In this document: positions 20,340 through 30,614 of the stretch, piece after piece | How positions within the stretch are numbered: the first letter of the stretch is position 1 | Layout of the letters: every line of letters starts with the position of its first letter | Source of the DNA: Corticium candelabrum | Lineage: Eukaryota > Porifera > Homoscleromorpha > Homosclerophorida > Plakinidae | Length of the DNA stretch: 64,000 nt | Direction: 5' to 3' | Assembly: GCF_963422355.1 (NCBI RefSeq) | Contig: NC_085105.1 | Location: forward strand, 4,548,651-4,612,650 | The notes under the pieces: model-generated | The model's database searches: none | What the model saw: the letters and a program-made list of their open reading frames with translations, nothing else | Told to the model about the DNA's origin: nothing | Made by a program: the position numbers and the translations under genes

Positions 20340-21420
20340 TGTCTATTGGCTCTGCAGACTGACGTACTAACTGTATGTCAATATAGAACCAATGTGTATA
20401 CTCCAAATTAACAAATGGTAAAGATATAGCTATGAATACGATAGCTGTTATACAAGCATCAGATCCGACACTATAAGCAACCTCCAGAAACTAGCCGACA
20501 TGACCGAGAGGGTGCGGCAATTGGAAGAATAAGAAACTCTTCGAATGGTGGAAGCTACGATTCCACAGCAGAGACACTGCACCAAAGCGATCGATTTGTC
20601 CGAAGGAGTATACGCGTGCAAACGCTACGCACAGACAACATTTCGAGATTCTCCCAGAACTAGTCTATTCCTATAACCAATCGACATCAAAGACGAACGT
20701 CATAGATACATAAAGGGCAGCGTTTGAAGTATTTATAGAGGAGGCCGTCGAATCTGTAAGAGCGATAGAAGCTAAAATGCTCTCGTATCCACTCGATGTC
20801 ATATTGAAAGAATACGAACCAACCACACCGGTAGAGCGAATCGACTAGCTACACTTTTTCTAGTGCCAGACGAAGAGGTAATCCAAACCACACCACAATC
20901 TCCAAAATTGGACATTACAAAGGAAAGCGAAGAGGACACCAAGGAAAGCAAAGACGACACCGAGAAAGCCGAAGAGAACACCGAGCTCAGGCTGCGGTTC
21001 CTGCACACAATGAAAACAAGAATTGCAAGAAATAGAGACACTAGCTCCCGACAGCGAGTTTCTTGGAGCAGCCTATAGTAGATGAATCCATCGCAATACT
21101 CAGAAACTTGCTCTCGAAATCGAAAGTTGTATACTTCCAACGAGTTTGTAGAAAACAAATACAGACCAACGCAACTTTGCTGGAGTAGCTATGGTACTAC
21201 GCTCTCTACAGTTAGGGGCCGCCTCCGCATGGCATGAGACAATGCGCGTCCCACTTACAGAGGCTGACGACGACAAGCAAGTTCCTCTAAAGAACACCAA
21301 GAATGGACAAGAAAAAGAACCCACATCTCCTCTCCAGAAGACTACCCACAATAGAAAAATGCAACTTATACCAAACCCAAACATCAAGCAGTGCCCCGAC
21401 TTCAACACTGTATAGAACCT
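20340..21420 (+). pseudogene. Acidic protein relic, copy 2
   Basis: The frame from 20,863 reads MPDEEVIQTTPQSPKLDITK and then an acidic, lysine-containing run (ESEEDTKESKDDTEKAEENT), followed by RLRFLHTMKTRIARNRDT, before a stop at 21,078. The upstream helical region is at about 20,730-20,850. It matches 8,940-9,995 and is similarly shifted between frames. No recognised family. Confidence 0.4.
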
Positions 21421-21871
21421 ATGGGAGGTGGAGAAGAGAGGTATGGAGGTACGTATTCGAGAACCAAGGCAATCTCTATGTCTAGAAAAAACTAGAAAGA
21501 AATCAAACACTATTGGAGAAACCCGTAGATTTGCATATCCTCGACCCCAACTCCTACAGCAGGAAAAATTAAACTAAATGTTCTATAGCCTGTCCATGTC
21601 GAAACGACCGCGCCCACAAAAGAAGATGCACTGAGCAACAAAGAGACAAAGACGAAGAGACCATGGAAAATCCAAAAATACAGGCAGACAAACAAAGAGG
21701 GAAGAAGGAGTGCGATTGAAAAGACGGTAAACCGCCATAGATAGACGAAAAACACAACGAGGTAGATACAAAGAGAACGCTGGAGAAACAGAGACCATAG
21801 AAAATGCAAAAATACATGTAAACAGATACACATACCAACAAATTTTTCCGAATGCGCATACTACCCATATG

Positions 21872-22517
21872 CCCCGTTTAAACAAGCACTTGTAAGACGA
21901 ACAGCCCGTGCTGGCTCGATTTCAATGGTACGTGTAAACGCGAGCCGAGCCGTGCCGAGCCGTGCCGAACCGTGCCAACTCGGCTCGGTATTTCTAGTCG
22001 GGCCAGCGCGCGCCAGCCCGGGCTGGTACGGGTCAAGTACATCGTGTAAACGCATAGCGTCATGGAAAATGGGCCACGCATGCTCATTTGGTAGGCTCGC
22101 GTAGCCAGACCCTTCCCGCCGCGTCATACTTTCGCACGAAGATGGCAAAAACAGCGTAGAGCGAGACGGAGACTTTATGTCTTATCCAATTATGGAGCGA
22201 CCAAGATGAGTAAGAAGTGTAGCTATTAAACTCCGTTGTTGCATGTGCGTAAAAGTCGCCTGGCGATAGACCTACGGCGTCTCGTATATGTGCTAGACAT
22301 TCTCGATATGACTGTTGTAAAGCCATAGCGAGCAGCTTGGTTTCTGTCCGTTGCAAACGTGAGCTAACGCGAGCTATGTCAAGCTCAAGCAACTAACGCA
22401 CGTTAGTGACACGCATTGGCTTAGAGTGTCGTGTAAACGCGGGCTGGAATACTGGGCTGGCATGGGCTGGCACGGATGGGATCGGCTTGGCTTGCTTTGC
22501 GTGCTTGTGTAAACGGG
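21872..22517. mobile_element. Non-autonomous DNA transposon with CCGTTTAAACA ends, copy 2
   Basis: Counterpart of 10,494-11,117, with ends CCCCGTTTAAACAAGCAC and, on the opposite strand, CCCGTTTACACAAGCACGC. Subterminal CCAGCCCG/CGGGCTGG blocks and GTGTAAACGCG repeats are conserved. A minus-strand frame inside (22,084-22,392) reads as a protein-like sequence but is not a recognisable transposase and is not open in copy 1. Confidence 0.65.
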
Positions 22518-22599
22518 ATATTAGACGTGTCTACAGGCTATCTCCATACAAATCTTCGCAAGTCTACCCACCCTTGGAGACAAACATGTACCATTTGAG

Positions 22600-23372
22600 A
22601 CGTGAATTGACAGAATTAAAGATTGCGAACCGTCTGCCATAAATTGTCGATCTTGGGTTGGCACTCTTGAAGAAAATCTTGCTTGCGTTCGATGGGTATA
22701 TAGTAAACTTCCATGGCCTTCCAAGAAATGTACCCAAACACAGATTTGCCACACAAATCTACGGTATGTGCGTCGAGAGTCTCCTCGAAAGATATCGCGT
22801 TGCCTGTTTCCACGGCAAACCAAGTTTCCAGATCTTCGACCCAGTAGACACCTTGGACGATGCGATCCATAGTGCTGTGGAATACATCGATTGCGACATC
22901 TCCAAAGTCTATGGCAACGTCTGCAGCCTTTCCGAATACGACCATATATTCCCAAGCTACGAAAGTGGTCCAAGAATGGTTTACATCTCCGTGGTACTCC
23001 GTATTGTAGAATGGTGTCGGACCGAGTCGAGTCGGTCCAAGGTGCAAAGCCGATAGGCGACTTCCACATACAGACAAAAGCTTGTGATGGGCGAGAAATC
23101 CAGTCCCATATAGATCTGGGTCGATAGGACCGAGTTATACGCCCGTTGGGACACCTTCGATATGGAGCCTTGTACTCGAGCAGGACAATGTCTTGAAAGA
23201 CCTTCGATGGTGGGTCCCCCTGTGTGGTATAGATGCCTTTGCCTTTGCTACATTTTGCCGAATATACGACACAGTATCCATCTGAGCTATAGCCAACATT
23301 TCCCGCTCGAATGTAGACCTGCCCAGCCATACACACGGTTCCACAATCTATTTCGACCAATTGCTCCGACAT
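22600..23372 (-). pseudogene. Unidentified gene Y, copy 2 (better preserved)
   Basis: The minus strand opens near 23,372 with MSEQLVEIDCGTVCMAGQVY and stays protein-like to about 23,130 (SKVFQDIVLLEYKAPYRRCP). It then shifts frame and continues from about 23,077 to 22,616 with WEYMVVFGKAADVAIDFGD, VYWVEDLETWFAVETGN and ETLDAHTVDLCGKSVFGYI. Joining the two frames would give a protein of about 250 residues; the single long frame that continues through 22,521 is out of register downstream of the shift. I do not recognise the family. A structural protein of a virus-like element is possible, but no capsid hallmark is visible. Confidence 0.5.
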
Positions 23373-23706
23373 GGAAACGAAGACCGTTTTCCACTAACAA
23401 GCCATGTCCACGGGAAGTCCCGGTTCGAAGCAGCTCTTTTCTCCGAGCAATTTGTCGGAAAAAGTAATAGGGATTCTAACCCAATAGAGCAGCCATTTCG
23501 GATCTCCCACCGTATTTCTACGCAGTGCGCTAGCAGAGAGAGCCGTGTTGTTTGACAAACAGACTAAATCTTGCTATCGAGGGATTCCATTTCCACACGT
23601 CTTTATACAAGAGTAGATTGGATTCAATGAAGACTATTTGGATCAACAAGGTTTACTAAAAAATATGTAGCCCTGCACATACCCCACTCGTATTTCGCAA
23701 AGCGCA

Positions 23707-23961
23707 ATGTCCACTGGAGGAGAGACATCAACCGATACCAAGGCAGAAGCCATACCCAGCATACTGCACATGTTGGAAAACGGGGTGGATATACTGGCAA
23801 TAGAAAACCATGGCTATCCACCACCACAAGGGCTATTAGAGCTGGACAAGACAAGTCTAAAAAATATTCTACAAAATGAGGTATCGCATCTTTCCCGTGT
23901 CGTATGCAAAACAGTAGAAAACAGATACCTGTCTTGTCTTTGCGATATTGGAACGAGATAG
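23707..23961 (+). pseudogene. Element-specific gene family X, short paralogue, copy 2
   Basis: An 84-codon frame reading MSTGGETSTDTKAEAIPSI, NGVDILAIENHGYPPPQ and LDKTSLKNIL. It is closely similar to 12,288-12,538, with the same stop. Related at distance to the SLQEMLDT..IEN.GY segments of the inverted pair. Confidence 0.45.
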
Positions 23962-24043
23962 AAGTACTATCATAGTATCAACACCGAGTTCGGTAGATTG
24001 TGGACTGGGCACGATGCTTTGAGGAAAATACAGTCGACCAGAC

Positions 24044-24625
24044 TTGCCTGCAGATGTAGGCGCAAGCCTAGAGCAAACAAATCGGATCGGACTTGCACGA
24101 GCAAGACACGAGACCCTTCTTCTGCAAAAGACCAACAGTTTGCGTCTATTCTTCGGAAAGTACAAATCCGTGGGTGTGTTTCAAAAACGAGATAAGAGTT
24201 GTAAACGCCAACTATCTCGGCACATCTCTCGGATCTACCTCCTGGACCCTACCAGTCACAGGCCGAGGGAAACGACCCAGATATTGGGTCGAAAAGACAT
24301 TTGGGTGGCAAACAGAGGACATCGGACAATATGTTCTATCGAGAAATATGTAGCCATACACATAGTTTGCTCCTACTTCGAAAAGTGCAACTTTGAAATG
24401 TCTTTTGGTAAATCAATAGCAGCAAATACACAATTAGTGGTCGACGATGGTATTTCGGTAGATATTACAAGTCCAATACCTATCCCTAGGTCATCTAGAG
24501 CAGCAAATACACAAGTGGTGCTCAACGATGGAATGCCGGTGGGCAGTAGAGGTCCAACACATATTCCTATGTCCTCTAGACCAGAAAATACAATACACAA
24601 GTGGTGGCGAACGAGGAGATACTAG
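24044..24625 (+). CDS. Hypothetical protein with 26-residue repeats, copy 2
   Basis: A 193-codon frame equivalent to 12,569-13,237. The N-terminal half is basic; the C-terminal half has repeats built on AANTQ.V..DGI.V...PIPIPRSSR (about 24,415-24,610). It runs out of frame into the family X segment at about 24,640. The two copies remain open over similar lengths, which is more than expected for unconstrained DNA with this many indels nearby, but the function is unknown. Confidence 0.4.
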   Translation: MPADVGASLEQTNRIGLARARHETLLLQKTNSLRLFFGKYKSVGVFQKRDKSCKRQLSRHISRIYLLDPTSHRPRETTQILGRKDIWVANRGHRTICSIEKYVAIHIVCSYFEKCNFEMSFGKSIAANTQLVVDDGISVDITSPIPIPRSSRAANTQVVLNDGMPVGSRGPTHIPMSSRPENTIHKWWRTRRY

Positions 24626-25420
24626 CGAGACCTCCAAAAACCAATCACTAGTCCGCAAGAGATGCTAGACACAAGAGTAGTTATATCGGCTATAGAAAAC
24701 TGTGGATATCTACCCCAGATAGTCTAGTAGGGCTAGATATGGCTAGTCTCGACAATGCTCTACGAAGTGTTGAATCAAATACGAAGTCTTGGCGGAAAAT
24801 CTATAAGTAGAGATCCAATTGTATCTCTAAAAAATAAAACGGGAACAGATGCATTGTCGTCGTATAGGCAACGAGTTCGGTTGATAGCACAAATGGTGCA
24901 AGACTTTGTCGCACAAGATTGCCGGCGATGATAGATACAGCAAGCCTGTAGACACAAGCCTGTAGACACGAGCCTGTAGACACGAGCCTGTAGACACGAT
25001 CCTGTAGACACGAGCCTGTAGACACAAGTATTGGTATATTAATTTGGATATGTAGGAGCAAGACTAGTGGTACTTGCTCTAAAGATAAAGGCAAAAGCTA
25101 GTGTGTATTCTTCAAACACTAGAAGACAAAGGATGCATATCTGAAAGCGAGGTTGGTATAGTGTGTTCCAAATATCTCGGGTAAGATCCATATCTCTTGA
25201 ATCTGTCTCTTTTGATCTACAACGGATGTTGCATGGGTCAATATGTTGCATGCCTACATGTGTGAAAGTAGAAAAACCGCAAGAGTGGGATACTACACTC
25301 TAGATCGGACATGTAGTATCGATCGATTCTACAAAGGCATGTGGTTATGGATATAGCTTACTTCTAGATAGAAGAGTTCTTCTACCTGTAAAATATCCAT
25401 TGGTATAGCCAGTGCCTAGT
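24600..25420 (+). pseudogene. Element-specific gene family member X, right arm, copy 2
   Basis: Counterpart of 13,190-13,945. Segments equivalent to SLQEMLDT..., GTDALSSYRQRVRLIAQMVQ and CSKYLG.DPYIS are found in order on the + strand, split by the expanded minisatellite at 24,943-25,031. Stops and shifts are present. Confidence 0.5.
24943..25031. repeat. 15-bp minisatellite, expanded allele
   Basis: About six tandem copies of a unit of the form GCCTGTAGACACGAG, against three to four in the first 11-kb copy. Confidence 0.8.
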
Positions 25421-25559
25421 TCTATATTTTTCTCACCAGCAACATTATCTTTTGAAATGGGTGCTTAAAGGATGGGTCGTTGAGAGTATTAAATATATAT
25501 TGGCTTGGTATGGTTAGTAACTTATTATGGCTTCTAAGTGAACCATCGTGCAAGACTCG

Positions 25560-26950
25560 GAGCTTGTCATAATACGAGCTGAAACAGAGTTTATCTTGCA
25601 GTTAGGACTTATTACATCCTCCCACCATTCGTAAGCATCAATTTTGTATAATTGTTCAACCCAGAAGAGACGAGAGGTAGCACCACCAGATGATATCGTT
25701 GTGCTTCGTGCTCATTCCTTTGGCGGGGGCTTTGCTTCTCTCGTCTGCTACATCGTCTACATAGTAGCATTTCCTGCCTAGGGCGATGGCTTGCAAACCC
25801 TCAAACTCGATATTGAATAGACCTGGTGTGCGATTGGTCCATCGGTTTCAAGTCAGCTATAGTTAATCAATAGGTCAGCTATGGTTGACCAATAGGTCAG
25901 CTATGGTAGACCAATGAGTTTGCAGGTCTTGCAGCCGCTCTATTCGCACCGCTATCTCTGTCTATCTGGATCAACTCAAACTCTCGCCAATCCATGTACT
26001 TATCAGGAAAGTCGTAGTAGAACTGAGCATTCTTAGTTGGGCAAGTTGGTATACCGAAATACCTACTTGGAAGGGAAGTCTGATCGTAATCCGAGGTTTG
26101 ATGCAATCTAGCTCGCAAGTTTCTCCGAGTTCATCGTATCGTCAGAGCTCGAACCAAGCACTTCACTTGGCTCCGTCGACGGGATTTTGTCTTTGATGTA
26201 GGTGGCATTGGTTTGACGCTCTAGCGCTTCGATGAGTCTACCATGAATAGACACTGTTGCCGAGAAGTATGAATAGATCTGCCAGTAGAGCTTTGGATTT
26301 GTCCTCATCTCCGGTACTTCTTGCATCCGTCTCTTGCTCGACAAAACACTCAAATATTTTTGTCGTTTGTAGTCGTCGTTGGCTACAAGGCGGTAAGCTC
26401 CAGCTCGTTTTACAATTACCATTAGAGCATGGCGCATACAGGAAGATCTTTTTGACGGTCATGGTACAGTGTAAAGACTAGTTTTTGGTTTTGATGCGTT
26501 TCCTGCTGATGCTTTGGAGATATTTTAGCATCTCTTGGAGGACGTCGGCTTCGACCACCTCTCGATAAAAAAGAGAACAAATCTCTGCGAATGTATCGTG
26601 GAAGAGTGTTTGGACTCTAGTATCAACATCCGCATACCCAAACAACTTCTTCGCGAGAAGGTTTAGATGACTCTTCTGTGTCGCGTTGGGAACTGTTGTA
26701 GTACCGCAGCCTCCTGAGCCGTACGGCATGTCCTGGCCATCGATATCGTCGTATTGATGGGATCGGATGCGTGTGGCTACGACTTCGTGCAAACGAGTGA
26801 AGACGAGACTGGGGCCACCGGTGAGAGCACTTTTCAGCATATCATAAGCCACTTCTTAGGGGCCACAAGGTCTGGTGCTTTTAGTTGTCGATGGGTGCCT
26901 CGGAGTAGAAACTGGAGGGATACACCGGGAAGTAAAACGGCGTCTTTATA
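25560..26950 (-). pseudogene. Family B DNA polymerase relic, right copy
   Basis: The minus strand reads, from right to left, GGPSLVFTRLHEVVATRIR (about 26,825), then HQYDDIDGQDMPYG, where the usual motif A block is missing. Next are VVEADVLQEMLKYL (about 26,545), KIFECFVEQETDARSTGDED (about 26,350), ALLADLFILLGNS and LIEALERQTNATYIKD around motif B (about 26,230). Motif C near 25,960 reads LIQIDRDS, with the second acidic position context altered. The C-terminal part extends to about 25,560. It is homologous to 300-2,490 but opposite in orientation, and part of it recurs at 14,095-14,445. Lost motifs and frameshifts make it inactive. Confidence 0.85.
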
Positions 26951-27470
26951 GCGACTGCGTGCCTGGGGTTAAAAATATTCTTTCTATACAATAGGGTTTG
27001 GTACGAAATAGTTGGTGGCGACTGCAGCTAGGTGTATAGTGGAACTGTTTGTCCAGAGATAAGTCTTTGCTAAGCTCTCAAAAAAACACCATTCGAAATT
27101 GATGGCATCCCAGACGAAGCACAACTGCATGATTTCTTCTCTACCGCATCCTTTCGTCTATTCTAACGCCTATTCAAAGTCGGTGGCCCACAGTCACATA
27201 GGCGCATCAAAAACATTATCTTTTTCTTAAGATGGTGAGCCCACTGCAGTGGGTATGTATTCAAATCATATTCATTGGTTAATTATATCTATGTTTAAGT
27301 AGAAAATTCGTTTAAATTCTCTGTAGATATTTATATGTTGGAGCTCCTTTTACCAATCACGAATCTCTTAGATTATGAATGTATCACTAGGTATGCCAAA
27401 AATAGCATCCACCATAGTCTTCCAACTAGGTCAATACTAAAGATGACAAAATACAACACACAGACACACA
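26950..27470. other. Stretch without a supported gene
   Basis: Transition from the virus-like block into the retroelement-rich region. No open frame with recognisable features. Confidence 0.4.
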
Positions 27471-27475
27471 TATAC

Positions 27476-27501
27476 ATATTTATATATATATATATATATA
27501 T
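27476..27501. repeat. (TA)n microsatellite
   Basis: Short run of alternating TA. Confidence 0.9.
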
Positions 27502-27549
27502 ATTTTCAAACTCAAACAATCCCCCCAACCATCGCCAAACCAACAAGTC

Positions 27550-28760
27550 TTACATCACACTAGGTATATCGCAACTATCATCGTCCTGTACTTCAAGCTG
27601 ATTTCTCTTATGAATCATTCTCGAGTTATGTTTCCATAATTGAATAGAAAGTTGCTGCATTACATTTTGGAAAGCCTGGTAAAATTTAAGGCCACTGACT
27701 GCTAAGGTTTGGGAAGCAACAGCTTTCAGAGTTTTGATGCTGAATAATGACCAGAGCCCCAAGATCTCAACCACTAAGGCGTAAAAGAGACCACAAGCTG
27801 TACGAACTGTCTTCATGGCGAATATCCTTTTGTTCTTCACCTCCCTCTGTTGCGGCTCCAGTCCTTACATCTGATTTTGTCACATATAACGGCTGCAAAG
27901 AGTTTCTAACTGTTACGTCAAAATAGGCAGGTCGACCCTCCAAGAACTCAAGGTGAAAACATCACCAGGACGGCTTTCAGTAGAACCGTTGCACCTCATC
28001 TTCCTCATAGCATCTCTGTTCTCAACCAATAAGAACTGAAAAATAACTTCTGCCAATGCACTGTGTCTACGTGTGCGCTCTGGACCAAAACCACAACCAA
28101 GAACGTGATTTCCAAAAGTGTTAATGTGCTGACAACAACTGCACAATTAAGACAGATGCCGGAAGAGAAGGAAACACCTTGATTCCCACAAGAGCCGTAC
28201 TGCAATAACAAACTCATGAAGAGACATGGAAAGGCCGAGATTAGAGTTGGGTACTGCCCACAACCAAGCTCCTGCATGAGATGTACTGATTGAATTTACA
28301 CGTGCTCTGTCTCCTAAGCTAGCAGTGTTCAACAAATACTTGACTAAATCAGAGTCAACTTCTGGTTGGATTTGTCGTTGAGTAGCAGTGCTAAAATCTA
28401 AAGTCGAAGAACAGTGTTTGTTTTTCAAATGGTGACAAATCTATAGATGACTTTCGGAGTCTCCTGATAGTAAAGACCTTGAGAAATGTAAATTTGCAAT
28501 ATTCAGTGAATTACAAGCCTATTTGAGGAAGTCCCGTACCATCTTACGAGTAGAATTACAACTCCCTACGTAAGCAGCTGGTGAAGACTCGACTGCCTCT
28601 CTCAGACCAAGTCCACCAAGTCTAATAGGTAATTTCGCTTGCAGCCGTGCCATATCTGTAACAGAAGAACGACAAATTAGTTCTAAAGATCGACGTAACC
28701 CTTGATCAAAGCGATGTAATTGATCCAACAAACAAGGCAGGTGTCATAGGGAATTTGGCA
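27550..28760 (-). pseudogene. Non-LTR retrotransposon R1, RT thumb and C-terminal nuclease region
   Basis: Minus-strand fragments read in order. RFDQGLRRSLELICRSSVTD and LPIRLGGLGLREAVESSPAA (28,720-28,560) belong to the region after the RT palm. FSTATQRQIQPEVDSDLVKY lies at about 28,390. A zinc-knuckle-like CSCCQHINTFGNHVLGCGFG followed by RTRRHSALAEVIFQ is at about 28,140-28,050. STESRPGDVF (about 27,975) and GRPAYFDVTV (about 27,930, other frame) resemble the PD-(D/E)xK nuclease of R2/NeSL-type elements. The end near 27,552 reads DIPSVM. It is frameshifted and cut at its 5' side by the 36-bp satellite, so it is dead. Confidence 0.7.
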
Positions 28761-29056
28761 TCCCCGAGCCATATTCACTAGGAAATTTGGTATCCCTTCG
28801 GGACATTTTGCATCCCCGAACCGTATATCCTAGGGAATTTGAAATCCCAGGAAATTTGGCATCTCCCGAGCCGCATTTCCTAGGGAATTTGGCATGTCCG
28901 AGCGGTAGTTTCTAGAGAATTTGTCATTCCAAGCCGTATTTCCTAGGGAGTTTGGCATCCCCGAGCCATATTTCCTAGGAAATTTGGCATCTTTCGAGCC
29001 GTATTTTTTTAGAGAATTTGAGATTCCTGCGCCGTACTTATTATGAGAATTTCGCA
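28741..29056. repeat. 36-bp satellite array
   Basis: About nine imperfect tandem copies of a unit close to AGGGAATTTGGCATCCCCGA followed by GCCGTATTTCCT. Read on the minus strand it gives a repeating KYGS.MPNSLGN translation, which is a by-product. Confidence 0.85.
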
Positions 29057-29240
29057 CATCTAAAAATGTGACACTCTAAAGTCTATTTTACAGTCTGCGT
29101 TTTGTGCTAAATTTCTAACAAATTGAGATGTTACAAATTGCGTGTTTGATGTCTAATTAAATTTGCGACTGAGAAAATCTATTTTAGTTAACTTCGTTAC
29201 AGCAATTGACTTTATATTGTCTACTGTAGGTACAGCGTTC

Positions 29241-29640
29241 TTACAAACAGTTGTCACAGCGCCATTTGTCACTTTGTTGTGGTAGATCATGTTGAAGACA
29301 AGCAACGTGAAACCAGTCCTTACAATTTTGACACCGCGCGGTATCATCGCATTCTTCTGGCATCAAACAGTTACGGCAAACTTCTATGTACGTACCGCGA
29401 AGTCTAGGAGTGCGTCTAGCAGTTGCTTGGGCGCATTGCGGAAAACCTGTCATTTTCTTCTGATGCAAGCATTTGTACAGATGCTCCCTCATTCGTGGTT
29501 GGTCGAATTTCAGGCTTGCTACATCATCTCCTAGAGCTAAATGTACAGCAAATGCAATAGCAAACACACCACAGTCAACGCCTCCTCCCTGCTGTTGAAC
29601 ATAACATCGTGTGTTCAGAGCTACAATTGATTAGCCGTCC
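29241..29640 (-). pseudogene. Ulp1-type cysteine protease C-terminus with PHD finger
   Basis: The minus strand reads CYVQQQGGGVDCGVFAIAFA at about 29,600-29,545: the Q..GG.DCG pattern contains the oxyanion glutamine and the catalytic cysteine of Ulp1/SENP-like C48 proteases. It continues HLALGDD..SLKFDQPRMRE and then a PHD-type zinc finger from about 29,375 (CRNC, CQNCKDWFHVAC, CDNC) and stops at 29,241. The protease N-terminal half with His and Asp is not seen. Ulp1-PHD fusions of this kind are common in animal mobile elements. Here it sits between the palm and thumb relics of retroelement R1, so it is probably part of a separate insertion. Confidence 0.75.
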
Positions 29641-29654
29641 AGGGCTATGCATGG

Positions 29655-29656
<2 letters not shown>

Positions 29657-29697
<41 letters not shown>
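29657..29697. repeat. (TA)n microsatellite flanked by GGCTA/TAGCC
   Basis: Perfect alternating TA run ending in inverted GGCTAT/ATAGCC, so the whole tract is a palindrome. Confidence 0.9.
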
Positions 29698-29698
<1 letters not shown>

Positions 29699-29699
29699 C

Positions 29700-30050
29700 C
29701 ATGATACAAAATTTTGTCAACACGTTTAGCTGTGGAAGACTTACAAAATTCGACAGATCCGGGGACTGGTGATTCTAGTAATTCGATACCTTCTGATAAG
29801 CGTCTGACTTCTGAAGGAAATTCAGAAAAATTTTGGTCTCCAGAAGGCCAATATAGTTCACATTTGTTTTTAAGTTGATGTGCAAGCCAAAAATGGGACC
29901 CTTTGCCAGTACACTTTGTAATAGAGACGATATTGATTCTCTATTACAACGAAAGAGCCATCGTCGATCTAGGTACTACAGCTGAAAGTGTAAACCAGAG
30001 TAAGAATCTAAAGAGTCTAGTAATTTTAGAATCACAAGAGAAATACAACA
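29700..30050 (-). pseudogene. RT palm fragment of R1, inverted arm
   Basis: Read on the minus strand this is a degenerate version of the YLDDGSFVGNRESISS RT segment found intact on the + strand at 30,686-30,960. It matches 30,615-30,965 in inverse orientation, so the two segments form a large imperfect palindrome. The catalytic YLDD is disrupted in this arm. Confidence 0.6.
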
Positions 30051-30057
30051 GATGTGT

Positions 30058-30145
30058 GTGTGTATATATATGTATATATATATATGTATATATATATATA
30101 TTTTTTTTTTCATTTTTTTTTTTTATTTTTTTTTTTTTTATTTTA
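30058..30145. repeat. Mixed (TG)n/(TA)n/poly-T tract
   Basis: TGTGTG, then TATATG and TATA runs, then several T-runs. Confidence 0.9.
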
Positions 30146-30159
30146 ATACATCATGCTGG

Positions 30160-30510
30160 GATATCCCAGCCATGACAATCAATTCCATAGTCTAAATAAC
30201 TACAAATCATTTTACTATTGAACTGCCACAAACGTACTGATAACTGTTGCATTAGGTTGGCAAATACTGTGCTAAAAGATTGAGTAGATCTTGTCGTCAT
30301 TTTACTCGCGATCACCCTCAATGTTATCAGACTGTCATCTGACCAAATGCCAAAGCTCTCTACAACCAGAGGGAAAAAGGAGCCACCAGCAGCATTCACT
30401 TCTTCTTCGTGATGGAAATCTTTCTCCTCTTCTCCTGCCCGAGCAGCTGCTCCTCCGGTGATTGCTGAGTGTTGAATGAATTTTGGTTGAAAGGAATTCC
30501 GAACCGACAC
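30160..30510 (-). pseudogene. Non-LTR retrotransposon 3' end fragment R0
   Basis: A 119-codon minus-strand frame reads VRNSFQPKFIQHSAITGGAA, then FANLMQQLSVRLWQFNSKMI, and ends GIDCHGWDIPA. It matches the C-terminal end of R1 (27,840-27,552) and R2 (about 31,980-32,230). It is cut upstream by the (TA)n tract at 30,518. Confidence 0.6.
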
Positions 30511-30516
30511 ATCGAA

Positions 30517-30517
<1 letters not shown>

Positions 30518-30567
<50 letters not shown>

Positions 30568-30582
30568 TATATATAGATATAC
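30518..30582. repeat. (TA)n microsatellite
   Basis: Alternating TA run with a few GATATA interruptions. Confidence 0.9.
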
Positions 30583-30614
30583 TTATATATCCTCAACAGG
30601 GAGATTCCTTTAAG

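Larger units (their letters stand above)
14479..25944. repeat. 11-kb tandem unit, copy 2
   Basis: This repeats the content of 3,573-14,478 in the same orientation. It is longer mainly because of a private insertion of about 655 bp at 18,200-18,854 and an expanded minisatellite at 24.94-25.03 kb; it also has private small deletions, such as loss of the AAGT run. Unlike copy 1, its right end runs on into the polymerase body (25,944-26,950), which suggests that copy 2 keeps the original right junction. Confidence 0.9.

Noticed and set aside
21510..21885. Hydrophobic Phe/Leu/Val-rich minus-strand frames that look membrane-spanning
   Set aside because: Several overlapping frames of the same composition arise from an A-rich strand, and none is conserved as an open frame between the two units.
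22521..22900. Continuation of the 283-codon minus-strand frame below the gene Y shift
   Set aside because: Downstream of about 23,110 the protein-like sequence conserved in copy 1 is in a different frame; the long frame is Arg/Cys-rich by chance.
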